From Lutjanus erythropterus (Eukaryota > Chordata > Actinopteri > Lutjaniformes > Lutjanidae), in assembly GCA_020091685.1 (NCBI GenBank), contig CM034604.1, positions 4,887,820-4,951,819 of the forward strand: 64,000 nucleotides of DNA, given 5' to 3'. The notes beneath the pieces are model-generated. The model did no database searches and had not been told where the DNA came from. It saw only the letters and a list, made by a program, of their open reading frames with translations. Every line of letters begins with the position of its first letter. Position 1 is the stretch's first letter. Position numbers and translations under genes: made by a program. Of this stretch, positions 12,483 to 25,060 are shown piece after piece.

Positions 12483-13628
12483 ATACCTGTGGAAATAGAG
12501 CAGGACCTGACCCTGTGTCAAGTTGTTCTTGTCATAAATGTGTAATAAACATGGTGTTTTCTTTAAGCACTAAGTATATGATGCACAATACTCTATCATG
12601 TCTCCTAAATTGTTATTACACAGATATACAGTCAGAAATGGTCTAGAGGAAAGTGGTCATGTCAGTTTTTCCGTCACCAAAACTTAGCCTAGCTTTGGAG
12701 CATTATTTACACCCCTTACCGCCAAGCTAGCATGATATGGTACCAATGGATGCTTTAGGTCTTCTATTTAGGTCTTTCTATTTCCTCTAGCTTTAAAATT
12801 GTGCCCACTACAGCCTCTGAAAAACAGTAATGCAACCCAAGGATGTGGGCGTCCCCGCGGAGTTGAAGAGGTTACTGTCAAGCATGTCAACTGTGAGGTT
12901 TATTTAAGCATGTTGGTAATTGATCAGTGCAGGCAAAGGTCAGGCTACATTATCAGTGTTTCATTTGCACCACATCCAACAGTCACGCAGTGTAGTGTTT
13001 AATATAATTAACATAATTATATTCAGCCTGTAATTAGCATGGTTATATTTGATCAAGAGCCATCCTCTTACCAGCTTAGTCCTTTGTAGTGCTTCAAATG
13101 CATGATCACAATGACACTAACCCCATGACAGTTTATTTGAAGTTGAATGTGTTTTGTAGCATTACCGAAGCTACAGGCTCTTAATCATCATGCCAACTCA
13201 ATTACTGTGCTTCTTATTATGCCGGTTTTCTGTCCAGTGGAACAGATAAGGACATAGGGCATGTTATTAAATTATGCATCAAACACAAATGAGTATCTCC
13301 TCTGCAGCATCTGTCCGCGCACTAAGAAACGCTTCTACATTCAGCACAAAGGCAATTAGGGCAATTTGTTGCTTTGCAGTCCGTTTTTGTTCAAAACTAA
13401 ATTATTAAAGATTTTTAGCAGTTAAGGTTCAATGATCCCAACACAAGAACTTTTACTTTTATGCCAACATGGATTAAAAGTCCTTAAAGTACTCAACATT
13501 TTGAAACCTCTACAATTCCATGTCAGCTGGGAAACCTCTGCTGGTTAAGATCATGTGATATTACTAAAAGCTTTGGAGCAGCTGCTTAAGGGACCTTGTA
13601 GTAGGATTTTTTTATGCATGGTAGCTTA
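12483..13628. other. No gene seen
   Basis: AT-rich, no recognisable frame or repeat. Confidence 0.4.
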
Positions 13629-13638
13629 CACCAATCAG

Positions 13639-13836
13639 TCACAACAGTAAAACCAGCTGCTTAATAATGTAATGTAATCTAGGTCCCCCTCCTGCCGCTA
13701 AAACAACTCTGACCCACCGAGGCATGGACTTCTCAAACTTCTGAAGGTGTCCTGTGGTATCTGGCACCAACATGTTGGCAGTAGATCGTTTATGCAATGT
13801 GAGGCTTCCATGGATCAGACTTGGATCTTGCGCCAC
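13639..13836 (-). pseudogene. Tc1 transposase C-terminal fragment
   Basis: The stretch SMPRWVRVVLAAGGGP corresponds to the C-terminal end of the same Tc1 transposase family (SMPRR-RAVLAA-GGP). Together with the fragment at 13955-14293 it brackets the deleted catalytic centre. Confidence 0.7.
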
Positions 13837-13884
13837 AGATGCTCAATCTGATGGAGATCTAGGGAATTTGGAGGCCATTCCACA

Positions 13885-13957
13885 CCTTGAATTGCCTTGT
13901 GTATGAATGGTGCTATATAAATAAAATTGCCTTGCCTTGCCTTGCCTTGCCTTGTCA
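13885..13957 (+). mobile_element. L2-type LINE 3' tail with (TTGCC)n
   Basis: GAATTGCCTTGTGTATGAATGGTGCTATATAAATAAA is followed by about five TTGCC/CTTGC repeats. The same tail closes the LINE at 30-437. Only the extreme 3' end was inserted. Confidence 0.7.
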
Positions 13958-14293
13958 ACACCAGACGACCTTCTTCCATTGCTCCATGGTCTGGTTCTGA
14001 TGCTCATATGCCCATTTTAGGTGTTTTGGTCTGTGAACAGTGGCCAGCATGGGCACTCTGATTGATCTGTGGTTACAAAGCCCCATCCACAGCAAGCTGT
14101 GATGCTCTGAGTGTTCTGAAACCTGTCTATTATTCACTTTTTCAGAGGTTTGGGCCACAGTAACCCTTCTGTGGGATCGGACCAGACAGGCTTGCCTTCG
14201 CTCCCCACTAGCCTTGTGCGCCCATATCCCTGTTGCTAGTTCGCTGGTTGTCCTTCCTTTTACATACAGGGAACATCCCACAAGACCTGTCAT
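13955..14293 (-). pseudogene. Tc1 transposase fragment (DNA-binding part)
   Basis: The frame contains TGLVGCS, SGERRQACLVRSHRRVTVAQ, SLLWMGL and RVPMLATVHRPKHLKWAYEH, then TMEQWKKVVW. This matches the helix-turn-helix part and the start of the catalytic domain of fish Tc1-like transposases. It stops before the DDE catalytic residues and cannot be functional. Confidence 0.85.
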
Positions 14294-14704
14294 ATGCTCT
14301 GTTCCAGTTGTCTAGCTATCAAATTTGGCTCTTACCAAAGTCTCTCAGATCCTTGTTCTTGCCCATTTTTCCTGCTTCCAACACATAAACTTGAAGAACT
14401 GACTGTTCACTTGCTGCCTTATATATCTTATCCCTTGGCAGGTGCCATATAGCAAGATTATCAGTGGTTTTAATGTGGTGGCTGATCAGGGTATATTCAT
14501 AACAAACAATCTACTGATATAAGACCTTGTTGAAGTTTCCTCAGTATGGATATATCAACTGATTTCTCTAGCAGATTACCCGTTCCCTTCACAGAGAGAG
14601 CAGCTGTTTCCCAAATAATGTAAGCTAGCATGCATTGAGATTTTTGTTGAGGTCATTACGATTCATGCCCTCTATCAGACCAGGAGAAGACAGACAACCA
14701 CAGT

Positions 14705-15000
14705 GTGCTCTACCTGCATTGTGTTGTCAAACTGGGCTTCATGAGGGCAGTAGTTAAGAATCTGGATATGACATCTTTTTCATCCTCCTGCATCACGCTG
14801 ACACCATCAAACCTGTCATCTACCTTACCTTTGGCACAGACAGGCACTGTCAGCTGGTCAATCTCATGGTGCTGGACACCTCTCTTGGGTCTTGATGAGG
14901 ATGGTATCAGCGTCCTCAAGGACAAGGGCAAAAAGGTCTGCATTTCAAAAGGTTTTCAGGTTGGTGGAAGATTTTTTAGGACATTTGGTATGTTATATAT
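14705..15000 (+). pseudogene. Degenerate transposon-type coding remnant
   Basis: In the frame through 14760-14893 the translation reads ESGYDIFFILLHHADTIKPV, then GTDRHCQLVNLMVLDTSLG. This resembles a D-x-D-x-F-x-L-L-x-H-A segment I associate with uncharacterised repeat-encoded proteins in fish. Stops and frame changes surround it. I have no firm family name, and the comparison is from memory. Confidence 0.3.
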
Positions 15001-18000
15001 ATTGAATAGAATACATGATTTGCAAGAAAGAGCAAACTAGCAATTACCCCAACAAGAGTCTGGTGCAATGAGTGGAAAGTGAAGCTGGAAGTTCAGGAGC
15101 CGTGTGATTTACAGTCAAGCAGATGAGACATCAGTCAACCTGATTAGGATTATCCAATTGCGTCCGGAAGCATTTTGATGTGTGCACATTGAAAACGTCC
15201 TTTCAGTGGTACAGTGACCACTAAGGTGGCTTTCCAGCAGACAAATCATGACAAAATGCCTGCTGGGATGTCCCCGCCCAAAACTGAAAATGAACCAAGA
15301 GATTCCAGACTAATTTACATTTGCGAACTCTAGTGATGCCAGGCTAGGCATTAATTCGAGATGAACCCCATGGCCATTAGTTGACTTTGGTGACATGAAA
15401 GAGTCCAGAAAAACAGGATACAAAAATGCCATGCAAGTACATGGGAACGAATTTGTCCTACTAATCTAACTGTGAGTCTGAAATGAGATAAATCCTGCCA
15501 GCACAAACTGAGGTCAGACTGATAACAGAGTTCACCATGATCTGATTCACTGTTGAAATAATAAATACATCCTGTTGCAGACAGATATGGTATATTGTAT
15601 TCTGAGGCAGCAGCACAACCAGGAACTGTTTTACATGAATATCAGACATAATGAGAATGAATTTATACTGTCTCCCAACAGAAGAACATAACCGAGGTGT
15701 CACAAAGGGTAGAAAAGAGTCCTTATTTCCGCTTTGACACATTCTAACAGCTTAGAAAGGTCAAGCCAACAACACCAAAGTGCATTTAGGAGGCTTTCAC
15801 CTGAAATCAAATCACCATTGATATGATGAATATGCTGGTTTATGATGCTCAGCTGAGTGTAAATCCTCTGTATTTGTTTATCCAGCTGACTTTCTCATTA
15901 CAGCTTGTCAGTGGAGAGGCCATGCTAATTAACTTTCCCTCCGCTATATTTCAAATGCTTTCCAAATGATCAATCACACTTGTGTCCTTGAGCGACCACC
16001 CTCTTGTAAACCAAATAAATCTCTGGAGCCGCTCCTCCGCTGGCAGATATAAAGCGCCATGCAAAACAGACACAGCTATATAAAATTCCCTGTTATGCTG
16101 GAGAACATGAAATACAGAGAACTTTATTATTTATACTAGATGATGTTGAAAAAGCAGTTTCGGCACATTTAAGCTGCTTATTTTGACGCTGTAGGTGTCA
16201 GAGAACGCAAACTATGATCATCAGAAGAAGCGGATTACATTTAAAATGCACTTTCCTTGGATTTCATGACATCTAGTTGTTGTCAATAATATTTTATTCA
16301 TTTATTTATTCTAAGAATTATAAGAGAAGAAAGGGAATATACAAATCAAGTTAAGTTTCTCAGTTTAATAATTTTCTTCCCAAAAAAGTTGTCATTTTTG
16401 GGACTATTTTAAATTATTCATTATGTGTAGCTCACAGTTTTCTTCTTTACTGACTTTGTTGGCCTGCTGTGCTTCTTTTCGCTTCAGTCACTCAAAATAA
16501 GAATAAAAAATGCAACCAGGAGCAAGAATGTGAGTATACACATATACGTGCAGTGTGCATCGTTGTGCATTTGCATGATACAAATAAAACGGAGACCCAC
16601 TGCCCAACTAGACTGATAATGGATGGCATTAATTTTCTGAAATGGGGCTGCTTTCTGGTTAATTCCAACATCAAGCCAAACCCTTTAATGATGATTTTTG
16701 TTAGTGCTCTGACAGAATAAAAGTGACATATAGTCACCTTGGAATTATAACATTCTTTCTGACATTTTGGTCAAAATTTTGTTACAGTGAAAACTGCTTA
16801 CACTGTTTGTTTTGACTTAAAAAAAGCACCTTAAAATTTTAAGATGACTGAATTTGAAAACACAAGTCATTTTATAATTACTAAAAATAACAAATCTGTT
16901 CTAGTCCAATAAATTGAAATGTATTTGAGAAAATGTGTTAGATATTAAGCTGAAATTCACATGAACACTACAAACAAATTTGAGTTCCATTTATTTTTTT
17001 CTCAGAGTGAGAAATCAGTTCTCCATTTCACATGAAGAACTTCCACCTGCAGCTGCTCCTGCTGGAGACACTTCCAGCGTTGGCACAGACACAATATGTG
17101 AAGCTGCTCCCAATGAATTTATTAAATTTTAAGTATAAGAGGGTAGAGGCTGAATGCACCTTCATCATGATTCACAGGGTTTTCATTATTATAGTGTATT
17201 ATGGACGCACAGCAAGTTTTCATCGTACATGTTTGCTTCAAACTTTAAGAGAAGGGTCTCAGGAGAGTTTTAAGTCTCACACAATGCATGCTGGGAAGTC
17301 TGCTAATATGTTCATGTTTCTTCAGAGACTAAACGTAATGATTAAACTCTTTACAGTACATTTTAAAAGACTTTCAGTTAGTCTATAAGTGTTCACTCTT
17401 ACAGTGATAGTCTGCATATGGCTTTGGCCAGAATCGTCACTATTCAAATCAGGTTTAAATAGTTGTCTTATATTAATCAAGCAGTCCACAGTGTTCATTT
17501 TGGGTCATTTTATACATGACAACACATGGACAAAGAAGTTGAAACTATGGTAACTGACCCTTCGATAAGCTCCACCCTCCTTAGTTAGTGTTTGTATTTG
17601 AAAAAAGATAAAATCATGATGGGAAAAAGAAACATAGTCTCCTCAAATTTTTTTTTTTTTAATTCTGTTTACAAAGTGTCATAAATGAGCCAAGATGCAT
17701 CAGGAAGTGTTCCTCATGAAAGAGACTGTGCTGGGGATGGAGACAGGGCAAGTGGAAAGCACCTGTGGTTTAGCCCTTGGTGAGGGAAAAATAACAAAGC
17801 TATTCACATCATTATGGGTTTATAGTGATCAATTTGACCTGGATAGACATGATTAGGTGGTTTCCACCTATTACTATTCTTTGACAACTTATTAACATCT
17901 CATTGTACACATTTTTTGAATTTTTATTTAGTTGTAGTTCTTTACAGTTGTAGTAAAGAAAAAGGTCCTATGTCCAAAGTGAACCTCTGGCTTTATTCTA

Positions 18001-18690
18001 TAAGGTTCTACTTGTGAGCCAATTAGCACTACGAATGCACAAAAGAGGACGAATCAGGTTCTGCTTCTTTGTCATGTGGCCACACTGGAGGAACAGAGAA
18101 GACATGAGAAAATGTCGCACAATACAAAGTTTATATGAATGCTCCTGTGTTCTGTTAGATAAAATTATGGTGTTTTTTTAATGTGGAGCTTTATTAAGTG
18201 GCCAGAATATTGCTGCTGTCCACAGCAGTACGTTGGTCAGCTTCATACACCGGTACTCCTGCTGCTTCTGTAAAGTAGGGGCATGCCTCATACAACCATG
18301 CCTCAAAAAACATGAACTGTCCCTTTAATTCTGACATCAAACCATCACTTTAATATTGAAATATATTGAAGTGTTCTGACAGAATAAAAGTGGCATATTT
18401 CCATAGAGTGTGTATTATTGGGCAGTTCCTTGTGCATGTATGATCCAATTACATACAGAGAGCATGCATGTCACACACTGTCAGTGGGTGAGCTGCATAA
18501 AATATGAACATTTATAGTTAATGAGGCTGATGAGAGGGGTAGAGTATTAGGGCTAAGGCTGAGGGAGAAAACAAGGAAGGAAAGGAAGATTTTTATTATT
18601 TTGCATTTCATTAATAAAATTGAAATGTTGATGATAAAGTCAAAATGGTATTTCAAGTTTATTGTCAGGAATTTGACCTTACTCTTGAAA
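15001..18690. other. No gene seen; scattered dispersed repeats
   Basis: CTGACAGAATAAAAGTGACATA near 16708 recurs as CTGACAGAATAAAAGTGGCATA near 18375, so a short repeat family is present. The block 15950-16260 looks single-copy. No frame has a recognisable domain. Confidence 0.4.
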
Positions 18691-18699
18691 GACAAGATA

Positions 18700-19480
18700 A
18701 AGTTAAAGCTGCAAGCAGCATTGGACGCCCATCGTCGACCAGTTGGCGTCTGGCAACATGGTCACAGTCGCAGAATACCCTGATGGGCGTCCGACTATGT
18801 TCAACTATGTTGCCAGATGCCGACTGGTCGACGAGTCGCTGAATTTTCATGCGCTTCGGACAGAGCAGGAAGGAGTTCAGTGATAATTCCTGCTTCCACC
18901 AGGTGGCACTATGACTATGACTCCTGTTTGTCATTTTTTGTAGATGTGATCAGACTGGGACAATGATCAAACATGTGAAGTCTGGTCCAGATTGGACCAT
19001 TTACACCAAAGTTATAGCAATTTCGTGTTTCACGGCAAGACATGAAAACCCGATGTGACGCCATGGCCACGCTGTTCAGTGCTGACCAAATCTTTTTTAC
19101 AACTTTTGATCACAAGGTAGTCTAGATGGCACACACTGATTTTGAAGTCAATCAGATTATTTCTGTAGGAGATTGTGAAAATACAATGCGTGGAAATCGA
19201 CAAAATTGACCACAAAATTCAAAATGTCGGACTTCCTGTTTAGGCAATACTCTAGACACTCTTTTTGTGTGTCTGAGCGTGATATGTGTGGGTACCGATT
19301 TCCGTGAATATTGTTGAAACGCACCGCAGGGGCTGCTATTCAGGGGGCATGGCCACAACATTTGACCACGCCCACCACCAAAAACTATATTAGACAAAAT
19401 TTTCACCATGACTAATGAGTGTTCCAGGTTTCGTGCACCACTGAGCACGTTTAGCCCCTCAAAAATGTGATTGAAGAGGA
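18700..19480. repeat. AGCTGCAAGCAGC-type dispersed repeat with a strong palindrome
   Basis: The repeat begins TTAAAGCTGCAAGCAGCATTGGA, the start of a common fish repeat. TCGTCGACCAGTTGGCGTC (from 18732) pairs with its near-exact reverse complement ending at 18834, and GGACGCCCATC (18723) pairs with GATGGGCGTCC (18782). The region to 19480 (TTTCACGGCAAGACATG, GGGGGCATGGCCAC) reads like the body of the same family. Confidence 0.5.
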
Positions 19481-20574
19481 TGAAAGATAAAAAACCCCAA
19501 AAAGAAAATAATAAATAAAATACAATAAATAACATCTTCCACTAAAGAAAGCCAAACTTTTATGAAATACTTAGGTTACATAAACTACCATTAATGCAGT
19601 GGCGATGTCCCTTCTGCCCAAAAGAGCACATGGAGACGGTGTTCCACAGTCTGAGTCCTGAAACTGGTCTCTGACCGCACAGTGAGCTCTGGGTCTGCAG
19701 GTCACAGTTAGCAGCCGTGATTGAATTTACAGCTGCATTAACAGCTGCATGTGCCTGGGCTTCTCCTCCCTTTTCATCTCACAGCCTCATCAGGTATTGA
19801 GACTGACGGCGCTGCCGACAACAAAGGAGCTCATTAATCATTTAGGAGGAGGATGGGGAGGATCAGAGCAAGATGTTGGAGTAGGAGATGTCGAGAGCAC
19901 AAACCTTCATGGGAGTGAAGGCAGAGTAGCAACACGTCACCTTCATACTGACATTATACTATAATTTATTCAGTTAGCTTTGGCTCAGTGAGATGATACT
20001 ACATGTAAAAATAATCTTCATTTATTAGTCTTATACAGTAATGTAAACCCCATGCTATTCAGGTTTAATACAGTTTAAAGCTGCACTCTGTAACTTCATA
20101 TTAACAATTCATCAAATGGATATGTGTCATGTGACGGGGTTAGTCGTAGTAGTAAACCCACAGAGAATTCATAACCAACCCTATAGTTCCCTTTTAACTC
20201 TGCAGAGAGTTTTAATCAACACTGCAAGTGCCAGAATTCCAGGGCTACTAGAGGTCATTCTGACCTTTGGTATTTTTCATTAGAAAAAACAGAGTTTGGA
20301 AGTCAGACTAAGAGATTAATGCATTTTTTCTGTTTATTTTTTAAAAACTGAAATGACAAATTTTGTCAAATTTACTTACATATATTTATCAGTATGCATT
20401 GGTGATCCAATTCAAACATAAGATTAATTACTCAGAATTAGTCAGAGCAACAAACTGTTAAATGTATTTTAGAAGATTATAAACATGTTATAATAACAAA
20501 TGTCCGCATAGAATGATCATAAAAAATAATTAAAGCTGATGAGAAAAGACCGGAAATCAGTACAAAAAAAAAAA
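19481..20574. other. No gene seen
   Basis: AT-rich. TAAAGCTGCACTCTGTAACTTC near 20076 looks like the end of a dispersed repeat; otherwise nothing recognised. An A-tract lies at 20563-20581. Confidence 0.35.
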
Positions 20575-20581
20575 AAAAAAA

Positions 20582-20712
20582 GTTGGAAACATTGCTATTT
20601 GTAATAAGTAAGGGTACTTTATTACGAAATTTGACATTTAACACAAAAAATCAGTGAGTTATAGGTGCTGAGACAAAAAAGTGTTACAACCATCCCAGGT
20701 CTCCCCTACTTT
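20582..20712 (-). repeat. Dispersed repeat, reverse copy of 63626-63850
   Basis: On the minus strand it begins AGTAGGGGAGACCTGGGATGG and continues TTGTAACACTTTTTTGTCTCAGC. The copy at 63626 reads AGGGGAGACCAGGGATGATAG then TAACACTTTTTGTTTGAGC. Both look like one end of the same non-autonomous element. Confidence 0.55.
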
Positions 20713-22085
20713 ATTTATTATTAATTGAGTTTGACTGATTAATTATTTGTATTTTATTGTTGGGAAACTGGAAATCGAGACCAGTTGTGAAGTTTTATTG
20801 ACAGAGGCAACAGTAGTTGCTAGGCAACCAAGATGTATCTCCAACTGTGCAAAGAGTAACAATACAACACACAGCGGCACAGTGGCAGTTTCTGTGTGAT
20901 CAGTATGACCAGCTATGGCCAAAAGAGGTAAAAATGATCACATTCTCTATGCCTTTTTTTTATGTGTAATTTATACAAAAAACATTTCAAATACAGACAC
21001 TTTTAGGAAAAGTCAGGCACCAGCAGCATTCAACAAAGTTACTGCACATATAGATTTGAAAATGATCAAAATGACTGCCATGGCTATTGTAGCGTTTAAA
21101 GTCTAGACACCCTGAAATTGTGTGATCAAGTTTTGGCCAAGGCACGTGAACACAGCATTACAATAATCCATACGAGAAGTGATAAAAACATGAATCAAGA
21201 TCATTAAAAGTAATAAAAGACCGAATGCTGTTTCTCGGGTGGAAATAACACAACAGGGTTAGGTATTTTACATCAGTGCTCATAATAAGGTGAATGTTGT
21301 AGTGATGCCATATGGGAGTAACTGTAATTACCAGTTTCTAAACTGGGGTAGACAGTTCTTGAGAAAGATAGTTGGTCAACACTTAAGGTTGGAAGCTGGC
21401 TCTGATTGGTTGATTTCATTTAGGCATGGTGGATTCTTGCAAATGCCTTTAAAAGCACCAGGAGGAGCCAGAAGACCCTGAACAACTGAACCTTTAAAGT
21501 GAGACTAATTTTTGAAGAAAGACAGAAAATAACGAATGTTTGCAAGCTTATAATAGATATTGTTGTATATCTGGTGAGTGTGATTACTGACTATATGCTT
21601 ATTCTTTGCTTTTTGCTATTGTCACACCATGTTTTAGCATTTAGGCCCACTCTGAAATTGCCATTTGTAGCCACAGTGACTATTGTTCATCAAAAGCTAC
21701 ATAGATTAGCTTTAACATTAACATCCGAGTTGTAATAATGAAACTGAGATTTTAAACCAAGAAAAAAATATAAGCAGAAGAAAAGAGTTGATTTTTACTC
21801 TTTTTGATGTTACACTTGACAGAGGAAAAGGTGTTCAGCTCTTCTCCGGGGAAATTAAACGCAGGACGGGAGGAGGCAGGTTTGGTTTATAGGAGGTCAC
21901 GGAACCATAAATTAGGATGTTTTTATGAGTTCATATTTTTATTTTAATAGCATCGATCTGTACCACCTGTACCTGCAACATCCCAAAAGTAATCATCTGT
22001 CTCCATCTGTGGCTATGTTGCTTGTTTAATGTTTTTGCAACATCGGTGACTTCAGTACATTTTGTCTATGATCAGTAACTCCCTC
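20713..22085. other. No gene seen
   Basis: AT-rich; the short open frames here have no recognisable domain. Confidence 0.4.
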
Positions 22086-22134
22086 ACAGTGTAGTCCATT
22101 TCATGGGATGGACATGGACAAATTCCAAGGGATG

Positions 22135-22285
22135 TGTGTGTTTTGCTTTTATTGGACAGTGACAGGTGAAGAGGCAGATACAAGAGGAAACACTGGCTGG
22201 AATCGAAGCGGCCACGGTCACCATCATGTGGCCATGCGGCGTGTGCTGCAACCACTTAGCTACAAAGATGCTCCTCAGCGTCAAT
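22135..22285 (+). repeat. Possible tRNA-like dispersed repeat (degenerate)
   Basis: TATTGGACAGTGACAGG, GGCTGGAATCGAAGCGGC and AACCACTTAGCTACAAAG occur in the order of a common teleost repeat that contains a GGxxxxGAATCG B-box-like segment. It is diverged and family assignment is from memory. Confidence 0.35.
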
Positions 22286-22544
22286 GTTTTAATCAATGCT
22301 GCATTCAAGACTAAAATTGTGAGAATTTGCTCAAATCTGTTCAGCTGAGGGGTGTAGCATCATATTACTGTCCGTATTTTCTGTCTGTTCAGGTCTGTAA
22401 CACGTTTTGGATAAGGTCTCATTATTTTAAAGTTTTTTCAGATTGGATGTCAGGTCCCTTCTTTTACATTGAAGTATGAGTGTTCTGCAGGGGATTTTCA
22501 AATCAGGTTCTAAATTCTGGACCTGTCTGCACCTGTTCTGGGGT

Positions 22545-22775
22545 CCACTGTGGACCATTAATATCCACAGCAAGCACTGGTGTTTTTTTTAGCGGGAAAC
22601 CTCTACCTTGTCACGGACCAAATAGTTTGTCAATGGTAAATTGTACGGTATGTTTCAGTATGTCCTGGTATAGATTTGACTCTGAGCTGAGGAGGAATTC
22701 AGCACCACTATCCACAGCAAGTGCTTGTTTTTTTGATAACTTGTCATGGACCAGATTGTTGGTGAATGGTTAATT
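22545..22775. repeat. Imperfect tandem duplication, about 160-bp period
   Basis: TCCACAGCAAGCACTGGTG near 22553 recurs as TCCACAGCAAGTGCTTGTT near 22711. CTTGTCACGGACCAAATAGT recurs as CTTGTCATGGACCAGATTGT, in both cases followed by a short AATGGT. Confidence 0.6.
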
Positions 22776-22968
22776 ATGTCCAGAAGAAAGATCACAGTGG
22801 TCAGCAGAACAACTTAAATTATCTTCAGGAAATAAATGAATAGTTTGCAAAAATATATAAATACTCACCACCCTCATCTAGTGGAACTATGACAAGCAGA
22901 TGTCTTCAGTACAGTTCTTATGTGCAATGAACAAGAGCAGTTGCAGAGTTAAGGCTTCTCATTTAATG

Positions 22969-23435
22969 TGTCACTGAACACAGATTGAACCGATTTTTTT
23001 TTTCTTTTTGTTAGTTAGTTCCTGTTTTATTTTGTAGTTCTGGTCCTCCCTCATGTGTCTTGTCTTTACTTCCTGTCTCTGTCTTTTTCCTGCCCTTTTT
23101 GATTAGGATATATTTCACCTGTGTCTGATTAGTTCCTTGCCTATTTATCCTTATGTTTTTCTGTTTCTGTGTTAGCTCATCATCATCCTTTGGTGTTGTC
23201 CTCTGTGTTTAAGATCTTTGTTGCGTTTAGATTAGTTTTTTTTTTAACTTTTGTTCCTTATTTGCCCCTGTTTGATTTCATTGTTTTCTGGACTATAGTT
23301 TTGACCTGCCTGCCCTGCAAGTAAGTGTTTAGTTTGTTTCTTTACTGAATCACATTTTGCACTTTTTCTTTTTTTCACTCCATCTGTATTTTTGGGTTCA
23401 TCATCTTGTTCAGTTTTGACACACACACCATGACA
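22969..23435 (+). mobile_element. LTR-like sequence, probably solo Ty3/gypsy-type LTR
   Basis: T-rich sequence with a TTGGGTTCA motif near its end and a TG...CA outline (TGTCACTG to ATGACA). Its composition and order (CTTCCTGTCTCTGTC, CACCTGTGTCTGATTAG, TATTTATCC) resemble the LTRs at 41900 and 49796. I see no clear target duplication. Confidence 0.3.
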
Positions 23436-24694
23436 GTGTTTTTTCTGTAAAGATCTAATGAGGAAATGTAGATGTACAACTGCTCCAACACAAGGTATGA
23501 TCTGAGGTTATAATGCAGAAATTGAGGGTAAGTCTTTAATATTTAGTTTATTTCCCATTAAATAACAAAGGAATTTTCTGTAAACAGAAAGGTCTGTAAA
23601 TATGAGGAACGTAACAACACTTAATACTCAAGATAAAAAGTCCACAATATGATATGCATCACAATTTTAAAAAACAAAGAAAAATGACAACTCGAAAAAG
23701 TGTCCTTTATTAAATAATAAATCTGATGTGCACACCATTGTTTGTTCATATAAAACATCTTTATTTTATTTTACATATAAAAGGACTACTACTGATGGCT
23801 GCATTGTTTGTGTTGTTGGTTTTTCAGTTGTACAAAGAAGACAATTTTTTTGCACATGCTTAGGTCAGAGCTGCTATTTTTATTCAATTGTATTAAAGAA
23901 AGAAGACAGAAGCACTTAAAGTTAAAAGAAAAAAAAAACTGTAATATCACAGTCCAGCACAACATTGAGACTTTTTTAAAGTTGTGATATTCACTATATT
24001 GGTCATCCCCATTAAAAACTCTCAATACTATAAAATAAATGTCATTCAATCTTATTTACTGCTCTTTGTTAGTTATAGAATGTATAGGGGAGGGAAATAA
24101 ATACAGCTTTACGTCATTTTAAAGGGGAAACTTTAACACTTTAAAATGATTTTGCTTACACTGAATAAATGATTCTATCTTTTGAGAGGTATAGATATTT
24201 AATAATTAGTTTGATTGACTTACTTATTTGAGTATACGACATGTAAACGTTTTCACTGCATGTGTTCATGCTGTGCTCAGCTCAAACTGATGGTGATGGA
24301 GGAGTTGAAGCGTGTTTGAAGTGCACCATCTACAGGTGAAAAATGGATAAATGGATTGAAATGTATTTCTCACTATTAACACTATTAACCATCACCATCA
24401 TCATCAAACCAGAGACGTTTTTAGGATGATTGGGTTGGAGAAGATGTATAGTAATAATTGTGGGAAGATAATATTAAATACTGGGCATTAATATGAAAAT
24501 AAATGTAATGAATAATGAATTTTTGATGATTGTTCATTATGTTAAGGACCCCCCGGAGCACATTCAGGACACTTGTTAGGGGTCATCTTAAACAGTGCTA
24601 CCTAAATATTAAACTAGAATGAAAACATGAGTGAAATGATCATGTTGAAAATTGCAAAACTTCTATAAGAGGTTTTAGGGGAAAGGAATGAGAG
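23436..24694. other. No gene seen
   Basis: AT-rich sequence with poly-A/T tracts, no recognised repeat or coding frame. Confidence 0.4.
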
Positions 24695-24696
24695 GT

Positions 24697-25060
24697 AGGG
24701 CTGCAACTTCCAAGTATTTTTGTTATCGATTAATCTGTTCTTGATTAATGAATCCTGTCATAAACATGTTTGGAGCATTTTGTCGAGTCATTCCTGTAAC
24801 CATTTTTTTCATTATCGATCAATCCGTTGATCATTTTTTCCATAAATCGATAAGTTGTTTGGTCCATAAAACTGTGCAAAATGTTGATCAGTGTTTCCAA
24901 AAGTCCAAGATGACGTCCTCAAATGTCTTGTTTTGTTTTGCTGTCAAAGAGAAGAAAAGAATCCAGAAAATATTCACTTTTAAAAAGCCGAAATCAGATA
25001 ATTTTGACTTTTTTCCCCTTTAATATGAGAATAAATGAGAAATGTAAATGGATTCCGAAA
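24697..25060 (+). repeat. GGGCTGCAACT-type dispersed repeat
   Basis: It starts TAGGGCTGCAACTTCCAAG and contains TTATCGATTAATCTGTTCTTG, GTTGATCAGTGTTTCC and AAGTCCAAGATGACGTCCTC. This is a very common teleost interspersed repeat. Reverse copies are at 26335-26590 and 26636-26735, and a short one at 60140-60206. Confidence 0.6.

Larger units (their letters stand above)
13629..14491 (-). mobile_element. Tc1-type transposon relic with a LINE tail inside
   Basis: Terminal sequences CACCAATCAGTCACAACAGT and, on the opposite strand, CCCTGATCAGCCACCACATT are diverged inverted repeats, each bordered by TA. The transposase is on the minus strand in two pieces (14293-13955 and 13836-13639). The centre, which would encode most of the catalytic domain, is gone and an L2-type LINE tail lies in its place. 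Confidence 0.8.
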
